A stretch of DNA of 64,000 bases from Synechococcus sp. CS-1331 (GTDB lineage: Bacteria > Cyanobacteriota > Cyanobacteriia > PCC-6307 > Cyanobiaceae), in assembly GCA_025127975.1 (NCBI GenBank), contig JAHLYQ010000025.1:62001-126000 (forward strand), in the 5' to 3' direction. Made by a program: the position numbers and the translations under genes. The notes below the pieces were generated by a model. That model was not told the origin of the DNA, did no database searches, and saw only the letters and a program-made list of their open reading frames with translations. This document shows, in pieces, positions 14,772 through 22,819 of this stretch. Within the stretch, counting starts at the first letter, position 1; each line of letters opens with the position of its first letter.

Positions 14772-16090
14772 AAAGGCTGGGCCCCAACCCGGTGGGCCTC
14801 GTGCTGGCAGCGGGCATCGCCCTTGCCCTGCTTCAGCAACAACTGCTGCTGCGCCGGCCACCCCGCCTGCTGGAGCTGAAGTCCACCACGGCCAGCTCGG
14901 GCCCCGCGGCCCTGGATCTGCGCTTCAGCCGGCCGATGCAGCGCTCCAGCCTGGAGCGCTCCAGTGCCCTGGCACCCCAGCTGAAAAGCACCTGGCTGGG
15001 GGAAGGCAACCCCCTGCGCCTGCTGCTGTTGCCCCAGCAGACCATCCGCGGCCCGCTGCAGCTGCTGCTGGCGGGGATCGACCGCCGCGGCCTGCCACTC
15101 CAGCGCCAGCGCTGGCACTGGGACCCCCGGCCCCGGCTGCTGGCGGTGGTGCCGGTGTCCGGGGGGGAGCAACTGCAACTGCAGCAACGGGATGGACGCT
15201 GGCAGGCCCTGGGCCCGGTGTGGCCCCAGCTTGCCGAGGTGCGGCCCCTCGGTGACGGCTCCGGTGTGGCCCTGCTCAGCGGCGATGGCAAGGGCGCTCA
15301 CAAGCTTTGGCTGTTGCCACTGGAGCAACAAAATTTGGTGCGCGAACCCAGCAGCCTGCGCAACCCGATCACGGGAAAGCTCACCCCCCTCAGTGATCAG
15401 CCCCTGCTGTTTGCCCACCTGAGCAGCAATCGCCGCGGCGACCTGCTGGTGCAGGCATCGACCACCGCCCTGGAACCTGGCCAGACCCTGCTGATCAGCT
15501 CAAGCGGCAAGCGGCGACGCCTGGACCAGGCCGCCTCCGGGCCGATTCAGCTGCTGCCAGAAGGAGGCGCCATGGTGGTGCCGGAGCTGGAGGGCCTGAC
15601 CCTGCACTCCCTTCCCGGCGAACCAGGGCGCCGCCAGGTGCTGCCGGGCAGCCGCGAGCTGAGCAGCTTCTGTCCGGTGAGCGGCCGGGCCCTGCTGGTG
15701 CGCCACTGGCCCGATTACCGGCGCTCCCTGGAGCTGGTGGAACCCGGCCAGCCGCCCCGGCAACTCTGGATCGGCAGCGAGGCCGTACTGGCCAGCGCCT
15801 GTGACCGGGGCGGCGAGCGGGTGTGGCTGGTGATCAGCGACTGGCGTCAGGGTGCCCAGCCCCAGTTGTTGGCGCTGGATCGGCGCGGCCGGCTGCAGCG
15901 TCAACGCTCGCTCGCCGGCTGGGAGGTGGAGCCCGGCAGCGCCATGGCCTTTGATCCCACCCGCCAGCTGCTGCTGCTGACCCTGCGCAACCGCGATGGT
16001 GCCAGGCCGGTGCTGATCGATGGCCACAGCCTGGGGCTCCAGCCCCAGGCCAAATCGGTGCGCCTGGCCCTGTGGCTACCGGCGGGCTGA
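14768..16090 (+). CDS. exported or membrane-anchored protein with Ig-like and propeller-like regions, unknown function
   Basis: A 440-residue protein with an N-terminal hydrophobic segment (VGLVLAAGIALALLQQQLLL) and no clear cleavage site, so probably anchored. Residues 36-110 (LDLRFSRPMQRSSLERSSALAPQL ...) resemble a bacterial Ig-like (Big_5) domain. The rest is built of repeated beta strands with alternating LL/DG turns, such as LLVQASTTALEPGQTLLIS and RVWLVISDWRQGAQPQLLALD, suggestive of a beta propeller. No catalytic motif is recognised. It is translationally coupled (ATGA) to the TIGR03943 gene and ends 3' to 3' against znuB2, whose final codons overlap by 15 bases. Confidence 0.7.
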   Translation: MKRLGPNPVGLVLAAGIALALLQQQLLLRRPPRLLELKSTTASSGPAALDLRFSRPMQRSSLERSSALAPQLKSTWLGEGNPLRLLLLPQQTIRGPLQLLLAGIDRRGLPLQRQRWHWDPRPRLLAVVPVSGGEQLQLQQRDGRWQALGPVWPQLAEVRPLGDGSGVALLSGDGKGAHKLWLLPLEQQNLVREPSSLRNPITGKLTPLSDQPLLFAHLSSNRRGDLLVQASTTALEPGQTLLISSSGKRRRLDQAASGPIQLLPEGGAMVVPELEGLTLHSLPGEPGRRQVLPGSRELSSFCPVSGRALLVRHWPDYRRSLELVEPGQPPRQLWIGSEAVLASACDRGGERVWLVISDWRQGAQPQLLALDRRGRLQRQRSLAGWEVEPGSAMAFDPTRQLLLLTLRNRDGARPVLIDGHSLGLQPQAKSVRLALWLPAG

Positions 16091-16888
16091 GGGTCGGCCG
16101 GCGCCCAGGGCCGCCAACGGCAGCAGACCCATACAGAGCACGCCGATCAGGGGCCCGGGCGGCAAGTTCACCGCCGGCTGGATCGCCAACAGAAAACCAG
16201 CTCCGCTGATCGCCATCCCCACCAGGGCCGAACGCCCCAGGGCCTGGCGCAGGCTGGACGCGCCTGCCAGGGCCAGCAGAGCCGGGGCCCCCATCAGGGC
16301 GATCACCAGCACCACCCCGACCGCCGTCATGGCACTCACCACCGTGAAGGCGGTCACCAGGGTGAGCAACAGCCGCAGCCGCCGCACCGGCAGGCCGGCC
16401 CCGGCGGCGCCGAGGGGATCCACCCCCAGATACACGTAATGGGAATAGCGAAGGGCGATCAAAGCCAGAACCGCCGCCAGCGCCAGCAGGCTGCGCAACA
16501 GGTCGGCCGGCGCGGCGGCCAGCAGGTCGCCAAACAGCACCGCCTCCAGATCCACGCGGATGTGGAGCAGGGGAATCAACAGCACCCCCAGGCCGAGAAA
16601 ACCGGCCAACACCGTGTTGAGCACCGCCTCATCGCCCCCCTCCCCGGGGCGATCGCCCCGGCTGAGCCGCTCCGCCAGCAGGGCTCCTGCCACCCCAGTG
16701 ATCACTCCCCCCAGGCCGGGATCCAGCCGCAGGGCCACTGCCAGCGCCAGGCCTGGCAACACCGCATGGGAGACAAGATTGGCCAGAAACAGCCGCCGTT
16801 GCACCAAAAGCATGGTGCCCGCCAGGGGACAGAGCCCACCGATCACCAGGGCCAGCAGCAGGGGCAGCAGCCACCAGAGACTCTCCAT
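16076..16888 (-). CDS. znuB: zinc ABC transporter permease (copy 2)
   Basis: A 270-residue cluster-9 permease from ATG 16888 with the same landmarks as copy 1: GGLCPLAGTMLLVQRRLFLANLVSHAVLPGLALA, DEAVLNTVLAGFLGLGVLL, VLFGDLLAAAPADLLR, TAFTVVSAMTAVGVVLVIALMGAPALLA, and AVNLPPGPLIGVLCM at the end. A longer open frame upstream is antisense to zur. It is read towards the Ig/propeller gene. Its ATPase partner znuC2 lies on the same strand but on the far side of zur, so the two znu genes flank the regulator, which is read the other way. Confidence 0.9.
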   Translation of the reverse strand: MESLWWLLPLLLALVIGGLCPLAGTMLLVQRRLFLANLVSHAVLPGLALAVALRLDPGLGGVITGVAGALLAERLSRGDRPGEGGDEAVLNTVLAGFLGLGVLLIPLLHIRVDLEAVLFGDLLAAAPADLLRSLLALAAVLALIALRYSHYVYLGVDPLGAAGAGLPVRRLRLLLTLVTAFTVVSAMTAVGVVLVIALMGAPALLALAGASSLRQALGRSALVGMAISGAGFLLAIQPAVNLPPGPLIGVLCMGLLPLAALGAGRPSARR

Positions 16889-16922
16889 AGGATCAACCCA
16901 CCTCGCCCCAGCCGGATTGGCC

Positions 16923-17324
16923 ATGTCCACCCAGGTTGCCGCCCCAAGCGATCGCCAGCAGCTGTTGCTGGCTGCGTTGAGCCAATCCAACCGGGAACTC
17001 TCCGGCCAAGAGCTGCACGCCCTGCTGCGCCAGGGGGCCCAACCGATGGGCCTGGCAACGGTGTATCGACACCTGCGCCAACTGCAGCAGCGGGGCTTGA
17101 TCCGCTGCCGCCATCTGCCCAGTGGGGAGGCCCTTTTCGCCCCCACCGATCGGGACGAACACCACCTCACCTGCATCGATTGCGGCACCACGGTGGTGCT
17201 GGAGTGCTGTCCGATGCCCAAGGTGCACCTCCACCAGGAGCAGGCGGAGGGGTTCCAATTGCTCTTCCATACGTTGGAGTTCTTCGGGCTCTGCCAGAGC
17301 TGTCAGCAACGCCAGGCCAGCTAA
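16923..17324 (+). CDS. zur: Fur-family zinc regulator (Zur)
   Basis: A 133-residue Fur-family repressor: winged helix with LSGQELHALLRQ and MGLATVYRHLRQLQQRGLI (DNA recognition helix), then the dimer/metal domain with DEHHLTCIDCGTTVVLECC and FFGLCQSCQQ, two C-x-x-C pairs for a structural zinc. Assignment to Zur rather than Fur rests on its place between znuB2 and znuC2; a separate Fur-like gene occurs at 38602-39090. ATG 16923 is 34 bases from the divergent znuB2 start. No clear palindrome is seen in this gap, so the znuB2/zur promoter may not be autoregulated in the usual way. Confidence 0.85.
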   Translation: MSTQVAAPSDRQQLLLAALSQSNRELSGQELHALLRQGAQPMGLATVYRHLRQLQQRGLIRCRHLPSGEALFAPTDRDEHHLTCIDCGTTVVLECCPMPKVHLHQEQAEGFQLLFHTLEFFGLCQSCQQRQAS

Positions 17325-17348
17325 CCGCAGCTCCTCAACCGCAGCAGT

Positions 17349-18044
17349 TCAGCCGCAGCAGTGGTTGCCCACCCGCAGGTCGCCAAGGGCGTGGCGCACC
17401 TCTGCCGGTGTGCCCTCGGCAAGCAGGCAGCGATCGAGCACCAGCACCCGGTCATAGGCGTCGAGGTCGCTGCCCCAGTCGTGGCTGCTCACCAGCAGGG
17501 TGAGGCCGGCATCGCGCAGCTGGCCCATCACCTTGAGCAGCTCGGTGCGGGAGGGGGGATCGATGGCCGCGCAGGGCTCATCGAGCAGCAGCAGGCGGGC
17601 CGGCTGCACCAGGGTGCGGGCCAGCAGGGCCCGCTGCTGCTGGCCGCCTGAGAGTTGATCGAGGCGCCGGCCAGCCAGGCCCGCCAAACCCACCCGCTGC
17701 AGGGCTGCCTCCACATCACAACAGCCAGGGCGATGGGCCGCCAGCCGGCCGAGGGCAACCAGCTCGCGCACGGTGATGGGAAAATTCCAGGCGATCTCCC
17801 CCCGCTGGGGCATCAGGGCCAACTGCTGTCGCGCCAGGGCCGGGGTCAACTCCTGCCCATCGAGCCGGATCGAACCACACTCGATCGGCAGCTGCCCCTC
17901 GATAGCCTGTAGCAGGGTGCTTTTGCCGGCGCCGTTAGGGCCCACCAGGGCGGTGAGGGTGCCGGGCTCGAGCGCGAAGTTGACGCCCTCAAGAGCCAGA
18001 TCGGAGCCACGGCGCACCCGCAGCTGGCTCACCTCAAGGGACAC
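17349..18044 (-). CDS. znuC: zinc ABC transporter ATP-binding protein (copy 2)
   Basis: A 231-residue metal-type ABC ATPase: Walker A GPNGAGKST, Q-loop region MPQRGEIAWNFPIT with the W-x-(F/Y)-P-I-T pattern of ZnuC-like proteins, signature LSGGQQQR, Walker B LLLLDEPC, switch His in VSSHDW. Tail ends in HCCG, possible metal contact. It converges on zur with 24 bases between the stops; znuB2 follows beyond zur on the same strand, so a transcript through both would run antisense to zur. Divergent from the formaldehyde genes. Confidence 0.9.
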   Translation of the reverse strand: MSLEVSQLRVRRGSDLALEGVNFALEPGTLTALVGPNGAGKSTLLQAIEGQLPIECGSIRLDGQELTPALARQQLALMPQRGEIAWNFPITVRELVALGRLAAHRPGCCDVEAALQRVGLAGLAGRRLDQLSGGQQQRALLARTLVQPARLLLLDEPCAAIDPPSRTELLKVMGQLRDAGLTLLVSSHDWGSDLDAYDRVLVLDRCLLAEGTPAEVRHALGDLRVGNHCCG

Positions 18045-18132
18045 GCTCGGCCTTCCACCCAGCCCCGAACCTAACTAGGCCTCTGCACCAAAGCCCGCGC
18101 CCGAAGATGGAGCTGCCCTCATCCCCACAGCG

Positions 18133-19245
18133 ATGATCCGCTCCCGCGCCGCCGTTGCCTGGGCCCCGGGCCAGCCCCTGGAGGTCACCGAGATCGATGT
18201 GGCCCCGCCCCATGCCGGTGAGGTGCTGCTGCAGGTGGTGGCCACCGGCGTGTGTCACACCGACGCTTACACCCTTTCAGGCGCCGATCCCGAGGGCCTG
18301 TTCCCAGCCGTGCTGGGCCACGAGGGAGGCGCCATCGTGGTGGAGATTGGCCCCGGTGTCACCTCGGTCGCCGTGGGCGACCACGTGATCCCCCTGTACA
18401 CGCCGGAGTGCGGCAGCTGCAAATTCTGCCGCTCAGGCAAGACCAACCTCTGCCAAGCGATCCGCACCACCCAGGGCCAGGGGGTGATGCCCGATGGCAC
18501 CAGCCGTTTGTTCAAAGACGGCCGGATGCTGCACCACTACATGGGCACCTCCACCTTTTCTGAGTACACCGTGCTGCCGGAGATCGCCGTGGCCAAGATC
18601 AACCAAGAAGCCCCCCTGGAGAAGGTGTGCCTGCTGGGCTGCGGCGTCACCACCGGCATCGGCGCCGTGCGGCACACCGCCAAGGTGGAACCCGGCAGCA
18701 CTGTGGCTGTCTTCGGGCTGGGCGGCATTGGCCTGGCGGTGGTGATCGGCGCGGTGATGGCCGGCGCCGCGCGGATCATCGGCATCGATGTGAACCCGGA
18801 GAAATTCGCCATCGCCCGCCAGCTCGGCGCCACCGACTGCATCAATCCCCGCGAGTTCGACGCTCCGATCCAGCAGGTGATCCTCGAGCTCACCGAAGGC
18901 GGAGTGGATTACTCCTTTGAATGCATCGGCAACGTTGAGGTGATGCGCGCCGCCCTAGAGAGCTGCCACAAGGGCTGGGGCGAGTCGACGATCATTGGCG
19001 TGGCTGGCGCCGGCGAGGAGATCAGCACCCGGCCCTTCCAGCTCGTCACCGGGCGAGTATGGCGCGGCTCGGCCTTCGGAGGCGTGAAGGGCCGCAGCCA
19101 ACTGCCGGGATTTGTGGAGGAATTCCAACAGGGCCTGATTCCCCTCGACACCTTCATCACCCACACCATGGGGCTCGAGCAGATCAACCACGCCTTTGAG
19201 CTGATGCAGCAGGGCAAGAGCATCCGCTCGGTGATCCATTTCTGA
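18133..19245 (+). CDS. frmA: S-(hydroxymethyl)glutathione dehydrogenase (class III alcohol dehydrogenase)
   Basis: Oxidises the glutathione adduct of formaldehyde to S-formylglutathione with NAD; cytosolic, zinc-dependent. The 370 residues show catalytic zinc ligands in [12 protein letters not shown] and LGHEGGAIV plus a Cys in LLGCGVTTG, the four-Cys structural zinc lobe [15 protein letters not shown], and the NAD loop [12 protein letters not shown]. The class III features [16 protein letters not shown] and KGRSQLPG are present. The hydrolase for the next step follows 21 bases downstream. Its presence inside the zinc island may reflect only gene packing, though the enzyme is a zinc protein. 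Confidence 0.95.
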   Translation: MIRSRAAVAWAPGQPLEVTEIDVAPPHAGEVLLQVVATGVCHTDAYTLSGADPEGLFPAVLGHEGGAIVVEIGPGVTSVAVGDHVIPLYTPECGSCKFCRSGKTNLCQAIRTTQGQGVMPDGTSRLFKDGRMLHHYMGTSTFSEYTVLPEIAVAKINQEAPLEKVCLLGCGVTTGIGAVRHTAKVEPGSTVAVFGLGGIGLAVVIGAVMAGAARIIGIDVNPEKFAIARQLGATDCINPREFDAPIQQVILELTEGGVDYSFECIGNVEVMRAALESCHKGWGESTIIGVAGAGEEISTRPFQLVTGRVWRGSAFGGVKGRSQLPGFVEEFQQGLIPLDTFITHTMGLEQINHAFELMQQGKSIRSVIHF

Positions 19246-19266
19246 GCCCCCGCACTGCCTGATCGC

Positions 19267-20130
19267 ATGCTCGAACTATTGGTCGAAACCCGCTGCTTTG
19301 CTGGCTTGCATCGCCGCTACCGCTTCCACTCCCGCGAGCTGGCAGGTGACACGGTGTTTGCGGTGTTCTTGCCGCCCCAAGCCCTCGAGGGGGCCCGGGT
19401 ACCGGTTCTCTACTGGCTCTCAGGCCTCAGCTGCACAGACGAAAACGTCATGCAGAAGGCCGGCGCCCAGCGGCTGGCCGCCGAGTTGGGTCTGGCCCTG
19501 GTGGCGCCCGACACCAGCCCCCGCGGCGAGAAGGTTCCTTCTGATCCCGAAGGCAGCTGGGACTTCGGCCACGGCGCCGGCTTCTATGTGGATGCCAGCC
19601 AGGCGCCCTGGAGCCGGCACTACCGCATGCACAGCTACGTGACCTTGGAACTGCCGGAGCTGGTGGAGGCCCAGCTGCCGATCAGCAACCGGCGCGGCAT
19701 CAGCGGCCACTCCATGGGAGGCCACGGCGCCCTGGTGGGTGCCATGCGACATCCAGGCCGTTACTCCTCTGTCTCTGCCTTGGCTCCGATCGCCAATCCC
19801 GCCCGCTGCCCCTGGGGCCAGAAGGCTTTCAGCTATCTGCTGGGCAGCGACAACCAAACCTGGCAGGCCTGGGATGCCAGTGCGCTGCTCAGCTCCGGCC
19901 AGGGACCGGTGGGTCCAGATGGCCGGCCCCTGCCGCTGCTGGTGGACCAGGGCAGTGCCGATCCGTTCCTCGCCAGCGAGCTCAAGCCCGAGGCCTTGGA
20001 AGCTGCCGCTACAGCCAGCGACCATCCCCTAACCCTGCGGCGCCAGGCCGGCTATGACCACAGCTTTTTCTTCGTGTCCAGCTTCATTGACGACCACCTG
20101 CGCCACCACGCCGCAGCCCTGCTGAGCTGA
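19267..20130 (+). CDS. fghA: S-formylglutathione hydrolase
   Basis: Hydrolyses S-formylglutathione to formate and glutathione, completing formaldehyde detoxification with the upstream dehydrogenase. The 287-residue alpha/beta hydrolase has the esterase-D landmarks YWLSGLSCTDENVMQKAGAQR, DTSPRG, GSWDFGHGAGFYVDA, the nucleophile elbow GHSMGGHG (Ser about 149), the acid residue in VDQGSADPF (Asp about 226) and the catalytic His in GYDHSFFF. Length and all triad residues are intact. Confidence 0.95.
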   Translation: MLELLVETRCFAGLHRRYRFHSRELAGDTVFAVFLPPQALEGARVPVLYWLSGLSCTDENVMQKAGAQRLAAELGLALVAPDTSPRGEKVPSDPEGSWDFGHGAGFYVDASQAPWSRHYRMHSYVTLELPELVEAQLPISNRRGISGHSMGGHGALVGAMRHPGRYSSVSALAPIANPARCPWGQKAFSYLLGSDNQTWQAWDASALLSSGQGPVGPDGRPLPLLVDQGSADPFLASELKPEALEAAATASDHPLTLRRQAGYDHSFFFVSSFIDDHLRHHAAALLS

Positions 20131-20150
20131 GAGCGGGTGGAAGACCGGCA

Positions 20151-20170
20151 GCGAGAACCATTATCGTTCC
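20151..20170. promoter_or_regulatory. candidate Zur box before znuA2
   Basis: On the minus strand it reads GGAACGATAATGGTTCTCGC; its core GATAATGGTTCTC matches 11 of 13 bases of the core GATAACGATTCTC at 11485-11507, and GAAC/GTTC form an inverted repeat with a 7-base spacer. It lies 31 bases before the znuA2 ATG. Confidence 0.6.
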
Positions 20171-20200
20171 AGCATCCCTAGGCCTGGCTGCTCTGCGCCC

Positions 20201-21226
20201 GTGATGCACCGATCCCACTCTCTCCACTGGACGGTCACCAGCGTTGCCCTTGCAGGGACCCTGGCCTTGCAGGCCTGCCAGCCAGTCCGCCCCCCAGAGG
20301 TGATCGCCGCCGATGGCGTTCTTTGCGACATCACCCAACGCCTGGCCGCCGGCGATCTGCGGGTGAGCTGCCTATTGCAGCCGGGCGACGACCCCCATCA
20401 ATTCCGGCTGACGCCCCAGCAGAGCCGGGAGCTCAGCCAGGCCCAGCTAGTACTGATCAACGGCTACGGCCTTACCCCAGCCCTGGCCAGCGCGGACAAG
20501 CCAGAGACCGCCCGATCCAGAACGGCAGCCGTGGCCGAACTGGCCGTGCCCAACAGCCCCGTCCTGGAGGCAGAGCCACCGGCCGCCGAGCCCCACGAGC
20601 ACCACGATGGGGATGGCCATGACGAGGTCGAACATGCGCATGGCGATCGGGATCCCCATGTATGGCACGATCCCCAACAGGCGGCCGCCCTGGTGACGGA
20701 GGTAGCCCGCCAACTCAGCCAGCTCAAACCCGCTGCCCAGGAGCGCATCACCGCCCGGGCCAAGGCGATGACGGCAACGCTGCAGCAGCTCGACGCCTGG
20801 AACCGCAGACAACTGGCCACCATTCCCGCCGCCAGGCCCCTGGCCACGGGCCACCGGGCCTTTGCCAGCCTGGCCCGGGCCTACGGACTGCAGGAACTGG
20901 CGGTGGTGGATGCCACCAGCAGCAGCGCAAACCTGCGCCCCCAAGCGTTCCAGGCCGTGGTGGAGCGTTTGCGGCGCGAGCGGGTGCCGATGCTGTTTGC
21001 CGAACAGCTGCCGGCGGACAAGGCGTTGCGGCGGGTCAGCAGCCTCAGCGGTGTGCCCATCGCCGCCGAGCCGCTGGTGGCCGATGGCCTCGCGCCGGAA
21101 CCTGGCGGCAACGGCAATCTGGTGGCCACCCTCACCGCCAACACCTGCCGGATCGTGAACGGCCTGGGGGGCCGCTGCGACCCATCCGGCGAGCAGGCCC
21201 TGAACCAGCGCTGGAAAGCCATCTAA
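20201..21226 (+). CDS. znuA: zinc ABC transporter substrate-binding lipoprotein (copy 2, with His-rich loop)
   Basis: A 341-residue cluster-9 binding protein. The leader ends in a lipobox-like LALQAC, so it is probably lipid-anchored. Metal-site segments are GDDPHQFRLTP, DPHVWHDP, TGHRAFASLARAYG, and LFAEQLPADKALRRV. Between the first two lies a loop loaded with His/Asp/Glu (HEHHDGDGHDEVEHAHGD), the zinc-shuttling loop typical of ZnuA and absent from copy 1. The two copies share the unusual N-terminal VIAADGVLCDI/VVAADGVLCDL and a C-terminal Cys pair, so they arose by duplication. A Zur-like site precedes it. Confidence 0.9.
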   Translation: MMHRSHSLHWTVTSVALAGTLALQACQPVRPPEVIAADGVLCDITQRLAAGDLRVSCLLQPGDDPHQFRLTPQQSRELSQAQLVLINGYGLTPALASADKPETARSRTAAVAELAVPNSPVLEAEPPAAEPHEHHDGDGHDEVEHAHGDRDPHVWHDPQQAAALVTEVARQLSQLKPAAQERITARAKAMTATLQQLDAWNRRQLATIPAARPLATGHRAFASLARAYGLQELAVVDATSSSANLRPQAFQAVVERLRRERVPMLFAEQLPADKALRRVSSLSGVPIAAEPLVADGLAPEPGGNGNLVATLTANTCRIVNGLGGRCDPSGEQALNQRWKAI

Positions 21227-21255
21227 ACAGACCCAATCCAGCCGGCTGAAAGGCG

Positions 21256-21278
21256 ATCATTCTCATACTTATTGAGTA
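21256..21278. promoter_or_regulatory. Fur/Zur-like element before the zinc-island porin
   Basis: AT-rich segment with CTCA (21262-21265) and TGAG (21273-21276) as inverted arms and an ATTCTCAT core like that of the znuA1/znuC1 palindrome. Located 7 bases before the TTG and 43 before the alternative ATG of the porin. Weaker than the other two boxes. Confidence 0.35.
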
Positions 21279-21284
21279 GCTTCA

Positions 21285-22763
21285 TTGAGGGGGCAAAGCC
21301 TGGAAATTCGGGCCAATCTGATGCTCCTATCGGCTGCCTTAGCCGTACTGGTTCCACTGATGACCAGCGCCGCTGCTCCGCCGGACGCTGAACAGATCAC
21401 CAGCATCAGCGAGTTCTCCGATCTGCGCCCCACCGACTGGGCCTACCAGGCGCTGACCAACCTGGTGGAGAAGTACGGCTGCGTCGCCGGCTACCCCAAC
21501 GGCACCTTCAGGGGTGGGCAGGCCATGACCCGCTTTGAGGCCGCCGCCCTACTCAACGCCTGCCTCGATCGGGTCACTGAAGTGACCGACACGCTCAAGG
21601 GCCTGATGGCCGAGTTTGCGCAGGAGATGGCTGTGCTCAAGGGGCGCACGGATGACCTCGAAGCCAAAGCCGGCTTACAAGAGGCCAGCCAGTTCTCCAC
21701 CACCACCAAGCTCTCTGGCCTGGCCACCTTGGTGGTGGGTGGGGTGAGCAACAATCCCGCCGGTGAGCGGGTCACGTTCAACTACGACCTGCAGCTCAAC
21801 CTCGACACCAGTTTCAGCGGCAAGGATCTACTCCGCACCGTGCTGCGGGCCGCCAACTTCGATAGCGATCGCAATGCCTTCGGCAGCGGCCTCTCCACCC
21901 TGGAGATCGCCTTCCAGGAAGAGGGAGGCCCCGACGTGGTGGGCATCGACAAGATCTATTACCAGTTACCGCTTGGGCAGTCTCCGATCGGTGGCCAGTT
22001 CACCGCCACCCTCGGCGGCCGGGTGGGTCAGGAAGACATGCTCGCCCTCTGGCCCACCGCCTATCCAGGCGACACCATCCTCAACGTGCTCACCCTCAAC
22101 GGTGCACCGCTGGCCTACAACAAAAACCTCGGCCCCGGTCTTGGCCTCTGGTGGCAAGACAACGGCTGGAGCGTGAGCGTTAACTACGTGGCGGGCAATG
22201 GGGCCGATTCCTCCCAGGGCCTGTTCAGCAGCACGTCAGCAGGCACCAGCACCGTGCAGCTGGGCTACGGAAAGGAGAACTGGGGCATCGCGGCGATCTA
22301 TTCCTATGTCGAGGCCGGTGTGGCTGTGCCCGGTGCCACCCCGTTCATCACCACCCAGATCGAGGAGAACGACGTGACCACCAACGCCTTCGCCATCAGT
22401 GGCTTCTGGCAGCCTTCTAAGAGCGGCTGGCTACCTTCGATTAGCGGGGGCTATGGCATCAATAGCAGCTCCGGCGGCGACCTGCGCACCAGCCAGTCGT
22501 GGATGGTGGGCCTGCAGTGGAACGATGTGCTGGCGGAGGGCAACAGCTTTGGCATGGGGGTGGGCCAACCCGCCTTTGCCAGCGCCACCACCAATGGCGC
22601 GGCCAGCGAATCCGGCGTGTGGGCTTGGGAGTGGTGGTACCAGTGGCAGGTCAGCGATGCCATCTCAGTGACCCCGGCGATCTTCGTACTCAACAATCCG
22701 GAGGGGAAGCAAGCAGGCGGCAACCAGGTCGGCGCCCTGATCAAAACCAGCTTCCGGTTCTGA
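21285..22763 (+). CDS. SLH-OprB porin (SomA type) in the zinc island
   Basis: A 492-residue outer-membrane porin: signal peptide, SLH domain near residues 40-100 (FSDLRPTDWAYQAL, GCVAGYPNGTFRGGQAMTRFEAA), a short coiled coil (VTEVTDTLKGLMAEF...), and a 16-strand-type OprB barrel ending GALIKTSFRF with terminal Phe. SLH binds peptidoglycan-linked polymers. TTG 21285 gives a basic n-region before the hydrophobic leader; ATG 21321 (MLLSAALAVL) would remove it. Related to the porin at 25131-26702 but with a different barrel. Its place between znuA2 and the COG0523 gene suggests use under zinc limitation; this is inference. Confidence 0.85.
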   Translation: MRGQSLEIRANLMLLSAALAVLVPLMTSAAAPPDAEQITSISEFSDLRPTDWAYQALTNLVEKYGCVAGYPNGTFRGGQAMTRFEAAALLNACLDRVTEVTDTLKGLMAEFAQEMAVLKGRTDDLEAKAGLQEASQFSTTTKLSGLATLVVGGVSNNPAGERVTFNYDLQLNLDTSFSGKDLLRTVLRAANFDSDRNAFGSGLSTLEIAFQEEGGPDVVGIDKIYYQLPLGQSPIGGQFTATLGGRVGQEDMLALWPTAYPGDTILNVLTLNGAPLAYNKNLGPGLGLWWQDNGWSVSVNYVAGNGADSSQGLFSSTSAGTSTVQLGYGKENWGIAAIYSYVEAGVAVPGATPFITTQIEENDVTTNAFAISGFWQPSKSGWLPSISGGYGINSSSGGDLRTSQSWMVGLQWNDVLAEGNSFGMGVGQPAFASATTNGAASESGVWAWEWWYQWQVSDAISVTPAIFVLNNPEGKQAGGNQVGALIKTSFRF

Positions 22764-22819
22764 GCCAGGGGCGATCGTGCCCTCCCTAGGGTCAACTCAA
22801 TTCGGCAGCTCCCAACTCA

